The notes below the pieces were generated by a model. The model saw only the letters and a list, made by a program, of their open reading frames with translations, made no database searches and was not told the DNA's origin. From Paenibacillus_F sp047238265 (GTDB taxonomy: Bacteria; Bacillota; Bacilli; Paenibacillales; NBRC-103111): a stretch of DNA of 64,000 bases. The DNA is taken from positions 2,046,001 to 2,110,000 of the forward strand of contig NZ_JBDFMM010000001.1 in NCBI RefSeq assembly GCF_047238265.1. Direction: 5' to 3'. Positions 50,910 through 60,075 of the stretch are shown in pieces. The translations under genes and the position numbers were made by a program. Every line of letters starts with the position of its first letter. Positions within the stretch are counted from its first letter, which is position 1.

Positions 50910-52358
50910 ATGTCAGAACGTCACGGTATTTATACAAGCGAGGTGCCTTTCTCGGTCATGACCCCGGTCTCTCCGCAGGCGACCATTCCGGTCGTATTCG
51001 GTACGGCGCCCGTTCATCTTTCGAAACTGGCCGCAGCGCCGGTGAATACGCCGGTCCTTTGCAAAAGCTGGGATGAGGCTGTGGATGCTTTCGGCTACTC
51101 GGAAGACTGGGAAGCTTACACGCTGAGTGAATTCATGTACTCGCATTTCCGTTTGTACAAGCAGGCGCCGGTTGTGCTGATCAACGTTCTCGATCCGGCC
51201 GAGCATAAAACGTCCGCCGCTCCGTCCGAAGCGGTTGTGACAGCGGGAATGGCCGTCCTGAGCGCAGAGGGTATTTTGCCTTCCAGCGTAACGGTCCAAT
51301 CCGCGGACGGTACGACGACTTACATCAAAGAGAAAGATTACACGCTCGCTTTTGATAAAAACGGCCGTCTGCTGCTTTCCGTTGTGAAAGGCGGCGCGAT
51401 CAGCCCGGCGGCAACCGCGCTTAAAGTCGGCTACGACAAGCTGGACCGCTCCAAAGTGACGGCGGCCGATCTTATCGGCGGAACCGATGCCGCAACGGGC
51501 GAAGTGACCGGGCTGGACCTGATCAAGCAGGTGTTCCCGCGCTTTCAGCTCGTTCCGACGCTTGTTCTCGCTCCCGGCTTCTCTCACGACCCGCAAGTCG
51601 CATCCGTTCTGGCCGCTAAAGCGGAAAGCATCAACGGTCATTTCAAAGCGATGGCGCTGACTGATCTGCCTGCCGACCGTCCTTTCACGGACCTTGCCGT
51701 TTTCAAGAAAGAAAACGGGTATAACAGCGAGCGTCAAATCGCCGCTTATCCGAACGTGACCAAGGAAGGCCGTACGTACCGCTTCTCCACGCACCTGGCC
51801 GGCGTGATGTGCCGGACCGATCTGGAGAGCGACGGCGTGCCGCACCGATCGCCGTCCAATAAACTGCTCCAAGCTGACGGAACGGTACTAGACAACGGCA
51901 CCGAGCTTCCGCTGGGACCGGACGAAGCCGAATATTTGAACAATCAAGGCATCTTCACCGCGCTGAACTTTGTCGGAGGCTGGAAGACTTGGGGCAACCG
52001 CACGGCCGCTTTCCCGGAAATTACGGACCCTCAGAATGCGTTTATTCCGGTCCGCCGCATGTTCGACTGGATCCAGAACTCGGTCATCCTGACGTACTGG
52101 AAGCATGTCGATGACCCTGCCAACAAACGTCTCGTTGAATCCGTGACGGATTCCCTGAATATCTGGATGAACGGTCTTCAGGCGAGCGGTTATATCCTCG
52201 GAGGCCGCGTGGAATTTATCAAAGAAGAGAATCCCGCAGCCGATCTGATGAACGGCAAGCTGAAATTCCATATTTTCGTTACACCGCCGAGCCCGGCTCA
52301 GGAAATCCAGTTCAAAATCGAATATGATGCGCAGTATCTCGGCGCCATCCAATCCTAA
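50910..52358 (+). CDS. Contractile tail sheath protein
   Basis: 482 residues from the ATG at 50910 (site GAAGGGAG). The N-terminal phrase HGIYTSEVPFSVMTPVSPQATIPVVFGTAPVHL is the classic opening of Myoviridae/PBSX-type sheath proteins, and the C-terminal region (NSVILTYWKHVDDPANKRLVESVTDSLNIWMNGL, LKFHIFVTPPSPAQEIQFKIEYD) forms the conserved sheath core. Subunits stack in rings around the tube and contract on firing. It is followed 14 bases later by the tube gene. Confidence 0.95.
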   Translation: MSERHGIYTSEVPFSVMTPVSPQATIPVVFGTAPVHLSKLAAAPVNTPVLCKSWDEAVDAFGYSEDWEAYTLSEFMYSHFRLYKQAPVVLINVLDPAEHKTSAAPSEAVVTAGMAVLSAEGILPSSVTVQSADGTTTYIKEKDYTLAFDKNGRLLLSVVKGGAISPAATALKVGYDKLDRSKVTAADLIGGTDAATGEVTGLDLIKQVFPRFQLVPTLVLAPGFSHDPQVASVLAAKAESINGHFKAMALTDLPADRPFTDLAVFKKENGYNSERQIAAYPNVTKEGRTYRFSTHLAGVMCRTDLESDGVPHRSPSNKLLQADGTVLDNGTELPLGPDEAEYLNNQGIFTALNFVGGWKTWGNRTAAFPEITDPQNAFIPVRRMFDWIQNSVILTYWKHVDDPANKRLVESVTDSLNIWMNGLQASGYILGGRVEFIKEENPAADLMNGKLKFHIFVTPPSPAQEIQFKIEYDAQYLGAIQS

Positions 52359-52372
52359 GGAGGAATTTCACA

Positions 52373-52894
52373 ATGGCTAAACAAGTACGCGATAAAGTTG
52401 TAGGGTATACGGTATATAAGAACGGCAGTCAGTTTCTGGGGGTAGCGACCGTTGAACTGCCCAGCCTCGAGTATCTTTCCGAATCCGTAAAAGGAGCGGG
52501 TATCGCGGGTGAAGTCGAGAGCCCGACGATCGGCCAATTCGGTCCGATGACCTGTTCGCTAACCTGGAACACGATGGACCCGGCCGCTCTGGAGCTTCTC
52601 GCTCCCGAAGCGCATGCGCTCGATTTCCGCGCTTCCCAGCAGTCCTATAATACGGCGACCGGTATTTACGCGACCGAAGGCGCCAAGATTACGGTCCGGG
52701 CTTTCCCGAAAACCGGTACGCTCGGCAGTCTCGAAGTCGGTGCGGCTATGGAAGGTTCCACTGAATTCGAAGTCGTTTACCTGAAAGTGTCCGTAGGCGG
52801 CAAAGTTATGCTGGAAGTGGACAAATTCAACTACATTTTTGTCGTAAACGGCAAAGACCAGCTCGCATCCGTCCGTGCGGATCTCGCACTTTAA
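52373..52894 (+). CDS. Tail tube protein (FII type)
   Basis: 173 residues, start behind AAGGAGGAATTTCACA. Matches the phage major tail tube family FII of contractile tails: VRDKVVGYTVYKNGSQFLGVATVELPSLEYLSESVKGAGIAGEVESP at the N-terminus and a C-terminal strand LEVDKFNYIFVVNGKDQLASVRADLAL. It forms the inner tube inside the sheath. The sheath-tube order is conserved in P2-like and tailocin clusters. Confidence 0.93.
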   Translation: MAKQVRDKVVGYTVYKNGSQFLGVATVELPSLEYLSESVKGAGIAGEVESPTIGQFGPMTCSLTWNTMDPAALELLAPEAHALDFRASQQSYNTATGIYATEGAKITVRAFPKTGTLGSLEVGAAMEGSTEFEVVYLKVSVGGKVMLEVDKFNYIFVVNGKDQLASVRADLAL

Positions 52895-52933
52895 TTCAAA
52901 TTCAACTGATATCCGAAGGGAGAAATGATCCAC

Positions 52934-53281
52934 ATGTCTGAAAATAAAACCAAAAATCCATCCGTAGAGGCAGGTCAAAACGAAACGGTCGATGAGCGTG
53001 TCTACAAGCTCAGTCGGCCGTTTACTTTTGAGGGAACCGAATATACCGAGCTGCTGCTCGATTTCGACAGCTTGACGGGCGGAGATCTGCTCTCCTGCGA
53101 GGGACAAATGAACACGATGTCCTCTGGAAACGAAGTCGTGCCGGTGAAGCAAATTTCCCAGGCGTATCAGGCTTTGGTAGCCGCCCGAGCGGCCAAAGTC
53201 CCGGTGGATCTGATTAAGGCGCTTCCCGGCAAGGATTTCTCCAAAATTATTGTTAGGGCACAAAATTTTTTGCTGGGCTAG
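52934..53281 (+). CDS. Tail assembly chaperone, short form (gpG-like)
   Basis: 115 residues from the ATG at 52934, about 11 bases after AAGGGAG; an ATG at 52925 is an alternative but very close to the site. The core (YKLSRPFTFEGTEYTELLLDFDSLTGGDLLSCEGQMN) matches the tail assembly chaperone family of contractile tails, which binds the tape measure before tube polymerisation. Near its 3' end is the run CAAAATTTTTTG; a -1 shift there would join it to the overlapping frame downstream, producing the long form. It stops at TAG 53279-53281. Confidence 0.85.
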   Translation: MSENKTKNPSVEAGQNETVDERVYKLSRPFTFEGTEYTELLLDFDSLTGGDLLSCEGQMNTMSSGNEVVPVKQISQAYQALVAARAAKVPVDLIKALPGKDFSKIIVRAQNFLLG

Positions 53282-53436
53282 GAATGGGCAAAGAAGGGGG
53301 ACACACCCTGCGCAAGCTGGTGGCCTCCTTCTCGGTTGCCACCAAGACGCCCATTCCTTACTGGCTAAGTCTGCCGGTAGCCGAGCTGCTGGAATGGACG
53401 GAGCCGATCCAAGAAGTTTTGGCAAAAAGGGGGTGA
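53272..53436 (+). CDS. Tail assembly chaperone, frameshift extension (gpT-like)
   Basis: A frame entered by -1 shifting at T-TTT-TTG (53266-53272), or alternatively at A-AAT-TTT just before. After the slip it reads AGLGMGKEGGHTLRKLV, then SFSVATKTPIPYWLSLP and ELLEWTEPIQEVLAKRG, ending TGA 53434-53436. Without the shift it would need the ATG at 53284, which has no good ribosome site. A short second frame overlapping or abutting the chaperone just before the tape measure is a conserved feature of tailed phages. The Pro-rich and Trp-containing content fits the G-T extensions of contractile phages. Confidence 0.75.
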   Translation, partial: AGLGMGKEGGHTLRKLVASFSVATKTPIPYWLSLPVAELLEWTEPIQEVLAKRG

Positions 53437-53442
53437 GACTAG

Positions 53443-56028
53443 ATGGCTAAAAAAAAATCCGCAAAGAAGGCGGCCAAACCTAAAAAAACGTCGGGTTCGT
53501 CGGGTAGTTCCGGTTCTTCATCGGGCGGAAGTTCAGGTGCTGCTTCGACCGCCGTGGCGACTACGGATTCCGGCAGCTCTTCCGCTGCGGGTTCCGCTGA
53601 AAAATCGGCCTCAAAACCGGCTTTAAAATTCGGCAAATTCGAATTCGAATTTGGGGATATTTTAACGACGATCGGACTTATCATGTCTTTAAAAGATGAA
53701 CTCAGCAGTGTGAACCAGGTTGAGGTGCCGGCTAATCTAACCGAGCCCATCCGCCAGGATGTGGCACAGACCGAGCAGGCAATCGGGGGCGCACAGAAAG
53801 CGCTGGAAGCATTCAAAAAAGGGTTTAACGTATTCGGACAGGTTGCTGACGTCGTGGTAAACGTGGTGGGGAAGATTGATGAATACAAGTCGGCTTTAAA
53901 TCAGGCTCAAGCGTCTACAGGTGCCGGAGAAGCGGAAATGGCTCAAATCAAAAGTTCGGCAACGTCTTTATACAAGCAAAACTTGGGCGAAGGCTGGGGC
54001 GATGTGGTCGGTACCTTGACGGAGGTTAAAAAACTGACCGGCGAGCAGGGTACGGCGCTTGAAGAAACGACACGCAACGCGATGATTTTCAGCGACGTGT
54101 TTGAGACCGATGTTAAAGACTCCGCCAAATCGGCAAAATCCGTCATGAAGGAATTCGGCATTTCCGGTAAGGAAGCCTATAACTTGTTCGCTCAGGGCTC
54201 CCAAAAGGGGCTGGGAACGGATGAACTGCTGGAATCGGCCGACAAGTACGGTTCTTCTTTTAAAGAGATCGGCTTTTCCGCCAGCCAGATGTTTGATACG
54301 TTCGGTGCGGGCTTGAAATCAGGTTCTCTTGATTTGGGGGCTATCGGGGATTCTGTCAAAGCGTTCAGCGAGAAATCAAAAGAAGGCGGAGAAGAAAGCA
54401 GGAACGCTTTTGCGGCGCTTGGCCTCAATGCCGGGCAAATGGTCAAAACCTTTGCGGCAGGTGGACCTGAAGCGCAAGTCGCTTTTAAACAAGTGGCTCA
54501 AGCTCTGGGGAACGTACAGGACCCTATATTGAAAAGCAAGCTCGGTGTCCAATTGTTCGGGGAATCGTTCAAGGATCTCGGCGACGATGTGCTGACGGCC
54601 ATGGGCAGCACGCGCAGCGAGTTCGACATGACGAAGGACACCATGAATGAAATGGCTTCGGTCAAATATAACACCATCGGCGATGCGTTCAAGGGACTGG
54701 GGAGACAACTGACCGCCGATTTCCTGTTCCCCCTTGCAGACATGGCGATTCCGCTACTGGAGAAGCTCAGCGAGGTCATCATGAAAGTGGGCCCTATCGT
54801 CAAGAACGTATTCGGCAGTATTGCTTCCACGGTGGGTCCTGTTATTACGGGCGTGGCAGACAATGTAGCCTACCTGTTCCAGAACGGTTTTGACGGTAAA
54901 ATGATGGGTGTAGCGTTCGATTACGCCAAAATGCTCGGACTCAGGGACAGTGATGCTGTGATGATTGTGCAGAGCATTGCCTCTGTTTTTGATAAGGTAT
55001 CCGGCATGAAAGATCTGTTTATCGGCACATGGCAAAGCTTTATTCCTCATATTCAGAGTATTTTTCTTTCCATCGGAAGCATTGTGCAGCAGATCCTGCC
55101 GGTTATCATGAAGGTCGGTGCCGTTTTTTACACCCTGTTTACTTCCGCAATGGCGGCTCTTTTACCCGTAGGAGCTTATTTAATGGGCAAAATATGGCCG
55201 ATTATCTCTCAAATCTTCACATTTTTGAGCGTCCAGGTATTCCCTGTCCTGACTAAAGCCGTGTCGGATATGCTGCCGGCTATTTACGGGTTGGGCAACG
55301 CGATTATTCAGGCTTTCAGTACGTTGTTCACCATTATTAAGCCGGTGTTGGACAGTATCTTCAGTGCCGTGCAATTCGTGTTCACGATGATCCAAGGCGG
55401 AGTCAGCACCGTAATGAACAGTTTCGGCTCCATCGTGAACAGCGTGATTCAAACCTTGACCGGAGCCACTGATTTTATCACGAATGTATTCGCGGGTAAC
55501 TGGTCGGCCGCCTGGCAGGGACTTATGGATATGGTAAAAGGGATTTTCTCCACCATTGGGAATGCGATTTCCATTCCGATCAATGGGGTTATTGGCATGA
55601 TAAACGAAGTTATCAGAGCTATTAACAATATCAAAATTGAAATTCCGGAATGGTCTCCGTGGGCGGCTGGCAAGACATACAGTGCCAATATTACGCCTAT
55701 AACCCCCATAGGTGGATTTGCAAAAGGCGGCGTGGTAAGCAGCCCGACGATCGCCTGGATCGGCGAAGGAGGAGACCGCGAGGTTATTATTCCGATCAAC
55801 AATTCGGACCGCAGCCGCGGATTGTTTGCGGCCGCAGGCCGGATGCTGGGCGTTTCGCCAGCCGGAGGCGCGTCCGGAAGCGGGGCCTTTGTTTTTAACC
55901 CGTCCTATAACTTCTACGGAAATGCCGATCAGGCCGCTGTCCAGCAGATGGAGCAGAGAACGAGACGGGATTTTGAAAGAGAATTCAACACCTATTTACG
56001 TCAAAAAGCGCGGGTGAGCTTTGTATGA
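53443..56028 (+). CDS. Tail tape measure protein
   Basis: 861 residues; the length of this protein sets tail length. The N-terminus is Lys-rich and then almost pure Ser/Gly/Ala (residues 14-48). A helical TMP domain follows (PIRQDVAQTEQAIGGAQKALEAFKKGFNVFGQVADVV, then SATSLYKQNLGEGWGDVVGTLTEVKKLTGEQGTALEETTRNAM). Several hydrophobic helices between residues about 440 and 730 are the membrane-active part, and the C-terminal GGFAKGGVVSSPTIAWIGEGGDREVIIPIN is the typical ending. It is translated from AAAAGGGGGTGAGACTAG just after the chaperone extension. Confidence 0.95.
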   Translation: MAKKKSAKKAAKPKKTSGSSGSSGSSSGGSSGAASTAVATTDSGSSSAAGSAEKSASKPALKFGKFEFEFGDILTTIGLIMSLKDELSSVNQVEVPANLTEPIRQDVAQTEQAIGGAQKALEAFKKGFNVFGQVADVVVNVVGKIDEYKSALNQAQASTGAGEAEMAQIKSSATSLYKQNLGEGWGDVVGTLTEVKKLTGEQGTALEETTRNAMIFSDVFETDVKDSAKSAKSVMKEFGISGKEAYNLFAQGSQKGLGTDELLESADKYGSSFKEIGFSASQMFDTFGAGLKSGSLDLGAIGDSVKAFSEKSKEGGEESRNAFAALGLNAGQMVKTFAAGGPEAQVAFKQVAQALGNVQDPILKSKLGVQLFGESFKDLGDDVLTAMGSTRSEFDMTKDTMNEMASVKYNTIGDAFKGLGRQLTADFLFPLADMAIPLLEKLSEVIMKVGPIVKNVFGSIASTVGPVITGVADNVAYLFQNGFDGKMMGVAFDYAKMLGLRDSDAVMIVQSIASVFDKVSGMKDLFIGTWQSFIPHIQSIFLSIGSIVQQILPVIMKVGAVFYTLFTSAMAALLPVGAYLMGKIWPIISQIFTFLSVQVFPVLTKAVSDMLPAIYGLGNAIIQAFSTLFTIIKPVLDSIFSAVQFVFTMIQGGVSTVMNSFGSIVNSVIQTLTGATDFITNVFAGNWSAAWQGLMDMVKGIFSTIGNAISIPINGVIGMINEVIRAINNIKIEIPEWSPWAAGKTYSANITPITPIGGFAKGGVVSSPTIAWIGEGGDREVIIPINNSDRSRGLFAAAGRMLGVSPAGGASGSGAFVFNPSYNFYGNADQAAVQQMEQRTRRDFEREFNTYLRQKARVSFV

Positions 56029-56234
56029 TTTACACCACGATTCAAGGAGATACCTGGGATGGGCTCTCTTATCAGTTTTACGGGAGCGAGCGGTTTATGC
56101 CGCTCCTCCTGAATTCCAACGAAGTACATGCGGCAATCGTCGTTTTTCCCGCCGGGATCTTTCTTGAGATTCCGCCTAGACCGGCTCAATCGTCGGATAC
56201 GCTCCCGCCTTGGAAAAGGAGGGACCCCCTATGA
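56025..56234 (+). CDS. Tail protein X-like (LysM-type)
   Basis: 69 residues. MIYTTIQGDTWDGLSYQFYGSERFMPLLLNSNEVHA resembles a LysM-like module of P2 gpX, which links hub and tube. The ATG overlaps the tape measure stop (ATGA). The C-terminus is Pro-rich. It is followed by the hub gene with another ATGA overlap. Confidence 0.85.
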   Translation: MIYTTIQGDTWDGLSYQFYGSERFMPLLLNSNEVHAAIVVFPAGIFLEIPPRPAQSSDTLPPWKRRDPL

Positions 56235-57262
56235 ATGACACGTTGGACGCAAGAAGGGTAGAACTGGCCGTTGAATATAACGGCAAAGACATCACCCAAT
56301 CCCTGGCGGATTTCCTTGTGGATTTTACGTACAACGATGCGGCGCCGGGATCGCTCGACGATCTTCAGCTTTCCCTTGAGGACCGGCTGCAAAATTGGCA
56401 GGGACCCTGGTCGCCGTCAGCAGGTGATACGATCAAGGCCGAAATCAGGACCTTCGGCTGGAGCTATCCGGAGGAAGAGCAGAAGCTGCCCTGCGGAACG
56501 TTTGAAGTGGATTCCTTCGATTTCGGAGGTCCGCCGGACACCGTAAGCATTAAGGCGGTTTCGCTGCCCGTCGATTCCGGGATCCGTCAGGAGAAGCGCA
56601 CGAAAGCGTGGGAAAATGTCACCCTTCGCACACTGGCCGGCGATGTGGCAAGAGCAGCCGGACTGACGCTGTTTTATTCGGCTGACGTCAATCCTTCCTA
56701 TGAGAGACTGGAACAGACCGATCAGTCCGATTTGGGTTTTTTGAACGAGCAGGCCATGAAAGAGGGAATTGCGGTAAAAGTGTCCGAAGGCCAGCTCGTC
56801 TTATTTGATGAGGCGGAGTATGAGAAAAAAGATCCGGCGCTGACCCTCGTCCGCGGAGAAGACGCCGTTGCGAGTCACAAGTTCGGCTGGAGCACCGCTT
56901 ATACCGCTTACCGGGCTTGTGAGGTCACCTATTCGGACTCGGTGAAAAACAAAACTTATCAGGCCCTGTACGTGCCTCCGGGCGCTCCGGCGGAAGGTCC
57001 TGTGCTGAAAATCAACGAACAGGTGGACTCCGAGGCGGCGGCTATGCGTCTTGCGGCCAAGAGTTTGCGCGAGAAGAACAAAGAAGCGGGAAAAGCGAGT
57101 CTCTCCTTATCCGGAGATGTTCGTATGGCCTCGGGGGTTACCATTCTTCTTCAGGGATGGAACCGGTTCGACGGCAAATACCTGATCGAGAGTGCAAGCC
57201 ACAAAATGGGCAGCAGCGGCTACACGACCGATATTGAAATCCGAAAAGTACTGGGGTGGTGA
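56231..57262 (+). CDS. Baseplate hub protein (late control gene D type)
   Basis: 343 residues from the ATG at 56231, behind AAAAGGAGGGACCCCCT and overlapping the previous stop. The gpD-type hub is recognised from DFTYNDAAPGSLDDLQLSLEDR, the SIKAVSLPVDSGIRQEKRTKAWENVTLRTLAGDVARAAGL segment and the QTDQSDLGFLNEQAMKEGIAVKV motif. It forms the trimeric hub on which the spike sits. Unlike phage P2 D it lies upstream of the spike gene, as in other Gram-positive contractile tail clusters. Confidence 0.9.
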   Translation: MNDTLDARRVELAVEYNGKDITQSLADFLVDFTYNDAAPGSLDDLQLSLEDRLQNWQGPWSPSAGDTIKAEIRTFGWSYPEEEQKLPCGTFEVDSFDFGGPPDTVSIKAVSLPVDSGIRQEKRTKAWENVTLRTLAGDVARAAGLTLFYSADVNPSYERLEQTDQSDLGFLNEQAMKEGIAVKVSEGQLVLFDEAEYEKKDPALTLVRGEDAVASHKFGWSTAYTAYRACEVTYSDSVKNKTYQALYVPPGAPAEGPVLKINEQVDSEAAAMRLAAKSLREKNKEAGKASLSLSGDVRMASGVTILLQGWNRFDGKYLIESASHKMGSSGYTTDIEIRKVLGW

Positions 57263-57263
57263 G

Positions 57264-57680
57264 ATGGCTTCAGATAATCCTGTAATCCGGGCCGGCATCG
57301 TATCCAGCGTCCAGGCTTCGGAGGGGACCGTCCGGGTGACTTTTCCGGACCGGAATCATTACGTTACGGCCGATCTGCCGGTCGTTTCTCCCGTGGGAGG
57401 ATGGGCCCGGGGAAACAGCCTGCCGGCGGTCGGCGAGAATGTGCTCTGCGCCTTTGCGGGCAGCGGTCTTCAGGCGGGTTTCTGCCTGGGGACTTTTTTT
57501 ACGGCGGGTAGAAGACCTCCCGGTTTACCGTCGCAGCGCGGCGTATGGTTTGAAGACGGCAGCAGCGTTTATTACGACCGGCAGTCGGGCGTGCTCCATG
57601 TTAAACCCGCCGGCAGCGTGAAAATCGAGGGCGATCTGATCGTGACGGGAACATTAACGAGAGGCGGTGAGGCGCTATGA
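57264..57680 (+). CDS. Baseplate spike protein (gpV type)
   Basis: 138 residues, ATG at 57264. An OB-like N-terminal domain (RAGIVSSVQASEGTVRVTFPDRNHYVTADLPVVSPVG) is followed by a short beta-helix (GVWFEDGSSVYYDRQSGVLHVKPAGSVKIEGDLIVTGTL) of the VgrG/gpV kind that pierces the target envelope. It is short, without a fused lysozyme domain. It overlaps the next gene by ATGA. Confidence 0.88.
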   Translation: MASDNPVIRAGIVSSVQASEGTVRVTFPDRNHYVTADLPVVSPVGGWARGNSLPAVGENVLCAFAGSGLQAGFCLGTFFTAGRRPPGLPSQRGVWFEDGSSVYYDRQSGVLHVKPAGSVKIEGDLIVTGTLTRGGEAL

Positions 57681-58066
57681 TCGGCACATTGGGCGATATT
57701 GTGTTTATTGCGACTGCCGACACGATACGGACTTTCGACGATTTTAAAAGAAGCAGTTCCAGCCGCTGGTCCAAGCACGAGATTCTCGGTAAAAAAGCCA
57801 GAACGCAGTGGATCGGTCCGGGGCTCGATACAATCTCATTTACGATGCGGTTCGACCTCCGGTACGGGATTAACCCGCGCAAGGAGCTGGACAAGCTGGT
57901 AGAGACCGAGCGCTCGGGCAAAGCGATGTCTCTCACTATAGGCGGCAAAGGACTGGGCGTAGCCTTCTGGGTCATCACGTCTCTGGAGCAATCCTGGGAT
58001 AAAATCGATAACCGGGGCAATATTTTACTCGCGTCGGCTTCCGTTTCTTTGGAGGAATATGTATGA
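57677..58066 (+). CDS. Tail protein U-like
   Basis: 129 residues. The pattern FDDFKRSSSSRWSKHEILGKKARTQWIGPGLDTISFTMRFDLRYG and GKGLGVAFWVITSLEQSWDKI matches the P2 gpU family, involved in tail completion or tube joining. It overlaps both neighbours by four bases. Confidence 0.88.
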   Translation: MIGTLGDIVFIATADTIRTFDDFKRSSSSRWSKHEILGKKARTQWIGPGLDTISFTMRFDLRYGINPRKELDKLVETERSGKAMSLTIGGKGLGVAFWVITSLEQSWDKIDNRGNILLASASVSLEEYV

Positions 58067-58395
58067 GAAATGATTATACCGTAGACATGCGGGAACCGGA
58101 CGGATTTTATTTCGGTCCTAAGAGCGAAGCGGAAGAAGTCATCCAGAACTTGCGGACGATTCTCAGTCTGCCTGCGGGGTCGGCACCTTTTGCCAGAAGG
58201 ATGGGGATTCCTTTCCAGGATCTTGACGAACCCCTACCCGTTGCGAAAGCGCGAATGGGCGGCAGCGTGATGACTGCGATTCTGGAACAGGAGCCCAGGG
58301 CTCTGGTGGAAGAAATCGGTTTTTACGAAGATGAAACGAGCGGAAGCGCAGGCAGGCTCGTCCCTGTCGTCCGCTTCAGGTTGAGAGAGGGGTGA
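58063..58395 (+). CDS. Baseplate wedge protein gpW/gp25
   Basis: 110 residues. The gp25-like fold is shown by EEVIQNLRTILSLPAGSAPFARRMGIPF and PRALVEEIGFYEDE. It is a baseplate wedge and sheath-initiation component. It overlaps both neighbours (ATGA upstream, TGATG downstream). Confidence 0.92.
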   Translation: MRNDYTVDMREPDGFYFGPKSEAEEVIQNLRTILSLPAGSAPFARRMGIPFQDLDEPLPVAKARMGGSVMTAILEQEPRALVEEIGFYEDETSGSAGRLVPVVRFRLREG

Positions 58396-59519
58396 TGAGT
58401 TTGAACGAAGGCGCTGTTCAGTTTATAGAGGAAGATGCGGCGGAAACGATTCAGGAAATTCTGGCCGTACATGAGGCGATTACGGGCCGCAAGCTTTTTC
58501 CGGCGGACCCCGAACGCCTTTTTTTGATGTCGCTGGCGAATATGATCGTGCATCAGCGTGTGCTGATCAACCAGACGGCGAGGCAAAATCTGCTTAGATA
58601 TGCGAGGGGAACCCTTCTCGATCATATGGGGGAGATGACCGAAACAAAGCGGCTTCAAGCGGCGGCGGCCGTTACGACGGTGGAGTTCACACTGTCCATG
58701 CCGCTCAATTCCGCCACGGTGATTCCGAAAGGAACCCGGGTCGGGCCTCAGGGCAGCGGCGGCGCCCTTTATTTCGTGACGACTGAAGTCGCCGAAATTG
58801 TGCCGGGACAGCTTAAGGCGTCCGTATCCGCGGAATGCGCGGTACCGGGGACGGCAGGCAACGGGTTTGAGCCGGGGATTCTGAACGTCCTCGTGGACCC
58901 GATTCCGTTTGTCGTCAGCGTGCGGAATACGACGGAATCTTCGGGAGGTTCCGAGACGGAATCGGACGACGCTTACCGCGAACGGATCCGTACGGCTCCG
59001 GAGTCGTTTTCAACGGCAGGCCCGGAAGGCGCGTACGAATATTGGGCGAAATCGGCGAATCCTGCCATCGTGGATGTAGGGGTTGAGTCTCCCGCCGAAG
59101 GCGAAGTCGTTGTGCTGCCGCTGCTGAGCGGCGGCGAGCTGCCGACCGCGGACATTCTCGATGCGGTAAAAGAGGCCGTCAACGACCGGCGGGTGAGGCC
59201 GCTCACCGATCATGTCACCGTGCGGGCTCCGGAAACGGTGACCTACGACATCGGCTTGACCTATTGGGTCAGCCGCAGCCGTGCCGCCGATTCGGCGGCG
59301 ATTCAAGCGGCCGTCACGGGAGCGGTCGAGGGGTATCGGCTCTGGCAGAAATCCAGACTCGGCCGGGATATTAACCCCTCCGAACTGATCGGCCGCGTGA
59401 TGGCGGCCGGAGCCCTCCGCGTGAATGTCGCCAGCCCGGCGTATACGGAGCTTTCCGCCCTTAAAGTCGCTCAGGACGGCAAGGTGAACATCGTTTACGG
59501 AGGGCTTGCCGATGATTGA
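58395..59519 (+). CDS. Baseplate wedge protein J
   Basis: 374 residues from the ATG at 58395, in the TGATG overlap; GTG at 58392 is an alternative. The baseplate J core is clear: LFLMSLANMIVHQRVLINQTARQNLLRYARGTLLDHMGE near the start, ESSGGSETESDDAYRERIRTAPESFSTAGPEGAYEYWAKSANPAIVDVGV in the middle, and the C-terminal LGRDINPSELIGRVMAAGALRVNV. It contains an in-frame GAG TCT CCC (59085-59093) that is read normally, a useful contrast with the AGTCT frameshifts elsewhere in the window. Confidence 0.95.
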   Translation: MSLNEGAVQFIEEDAAETIQEILAVHEAITGRKLFPADPERLFLMSLANMIVHQRVLINQTARQNLLRYARGTLLDHMGEMTETKRLQAAAAVTTVEFTLSMPLNSATVIPKGTRVGPQGSGGALYFVTTEVAEIVPGQLKASVSAECAVPGTAGNGFEPGILNVLVDPIPFVVSVRNTTESSGGSETESDDAYRERIRTAPESFSTAGPEGAYEYWAKSANPAIVDVGVESPAEGEVVVLPLLSGGELPTADILDAVKEAVNDRRVRPLTDHVTVRAPETVTYDIGLTYWVSRSRAADSAAIQAAVTGAVEGYRLWQKSRLGRDINPSELIGRVMAAGALRVNVASPAYTELSALKVAQDGKVNIVYGGLADD

Positions 59520-60075
59520 GCTTAAACACGCAAGTCTACTGGACATTTTGCCGCCGAATTTGAAGAGAGACGAAACCGTTAGGGCGGCGGCTCTCTCCTT
59601 GGACGGTCAGCTGCGGCAGCTTAGCGAAGAAATCGGACGTTTGACGTTCTACGACCGTCTGGACAAACTGACCGAAGAAGAGGCGGATGAGCTGGCGTGG
59701 CAGTTTCACGTCGATTTCTACGAGCCGGAGCTTCCTCTGGAGCAAAAGCGTGAACTCGTCCGGAACGCTTTCCGCTGGCACAAACGCAAAGGAACGCCTT
59801 CCGCGGTAGAAGAGCTGGTCGCCGCGCTTTTCGGCGAAGGCAGAGTCGAGGAATGGTTCGAATATGGCGGTCAGCCTTTCCGTTTTCGCGTCATCACGAA
59901 CAACCCGGAAGTGACGCAGGAAAGAGCGCGCGAATTTTACCGGGCGGTCGAGTCCGTTAAACGGCTCAGCGCCCGGCTCGAGCGTGTGATTTTATCCCAG
60001 ACGGAAGAAATGCCTCTGTATGTCGGGGGCGTTTTTCATATGGGCGAAAAAATGACAATTAGGCAGGTGGGATAA
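59512..60075 (+). CDS. Tail protein I
   Basis: 187 residues from the ATG at 59512 (site CGGAGGG). It matches P2 gpI: LLDILPPNLKRDETVRAAALSLDGQLRQLSEEIGRLTFYDRLDKLTEEEADELAWQFHVDFYE, followed by WHKRKGTPSAVEELVAALFGEGRVEEWFEYGG. It connects baseplate to fibres. It overlaps the J stop and the fibre start. Confidence 0.92.
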   Translation: MIELKHASLLDILPPNLKRDETVRAAALSLDGQLRQLSEEIGRLTFYDRLDKLTEEEADELAWQFHVDFYEPELPLEQKRELVRNAFRWHKRKGTPSAVEELVAALFGEGRVEEWFEYGGQPFRFRVITNNPEVTQERAREFYRAVESVKRLSARLERVILSQTEEMPLYVGGVFHMGEKMTIRQVG

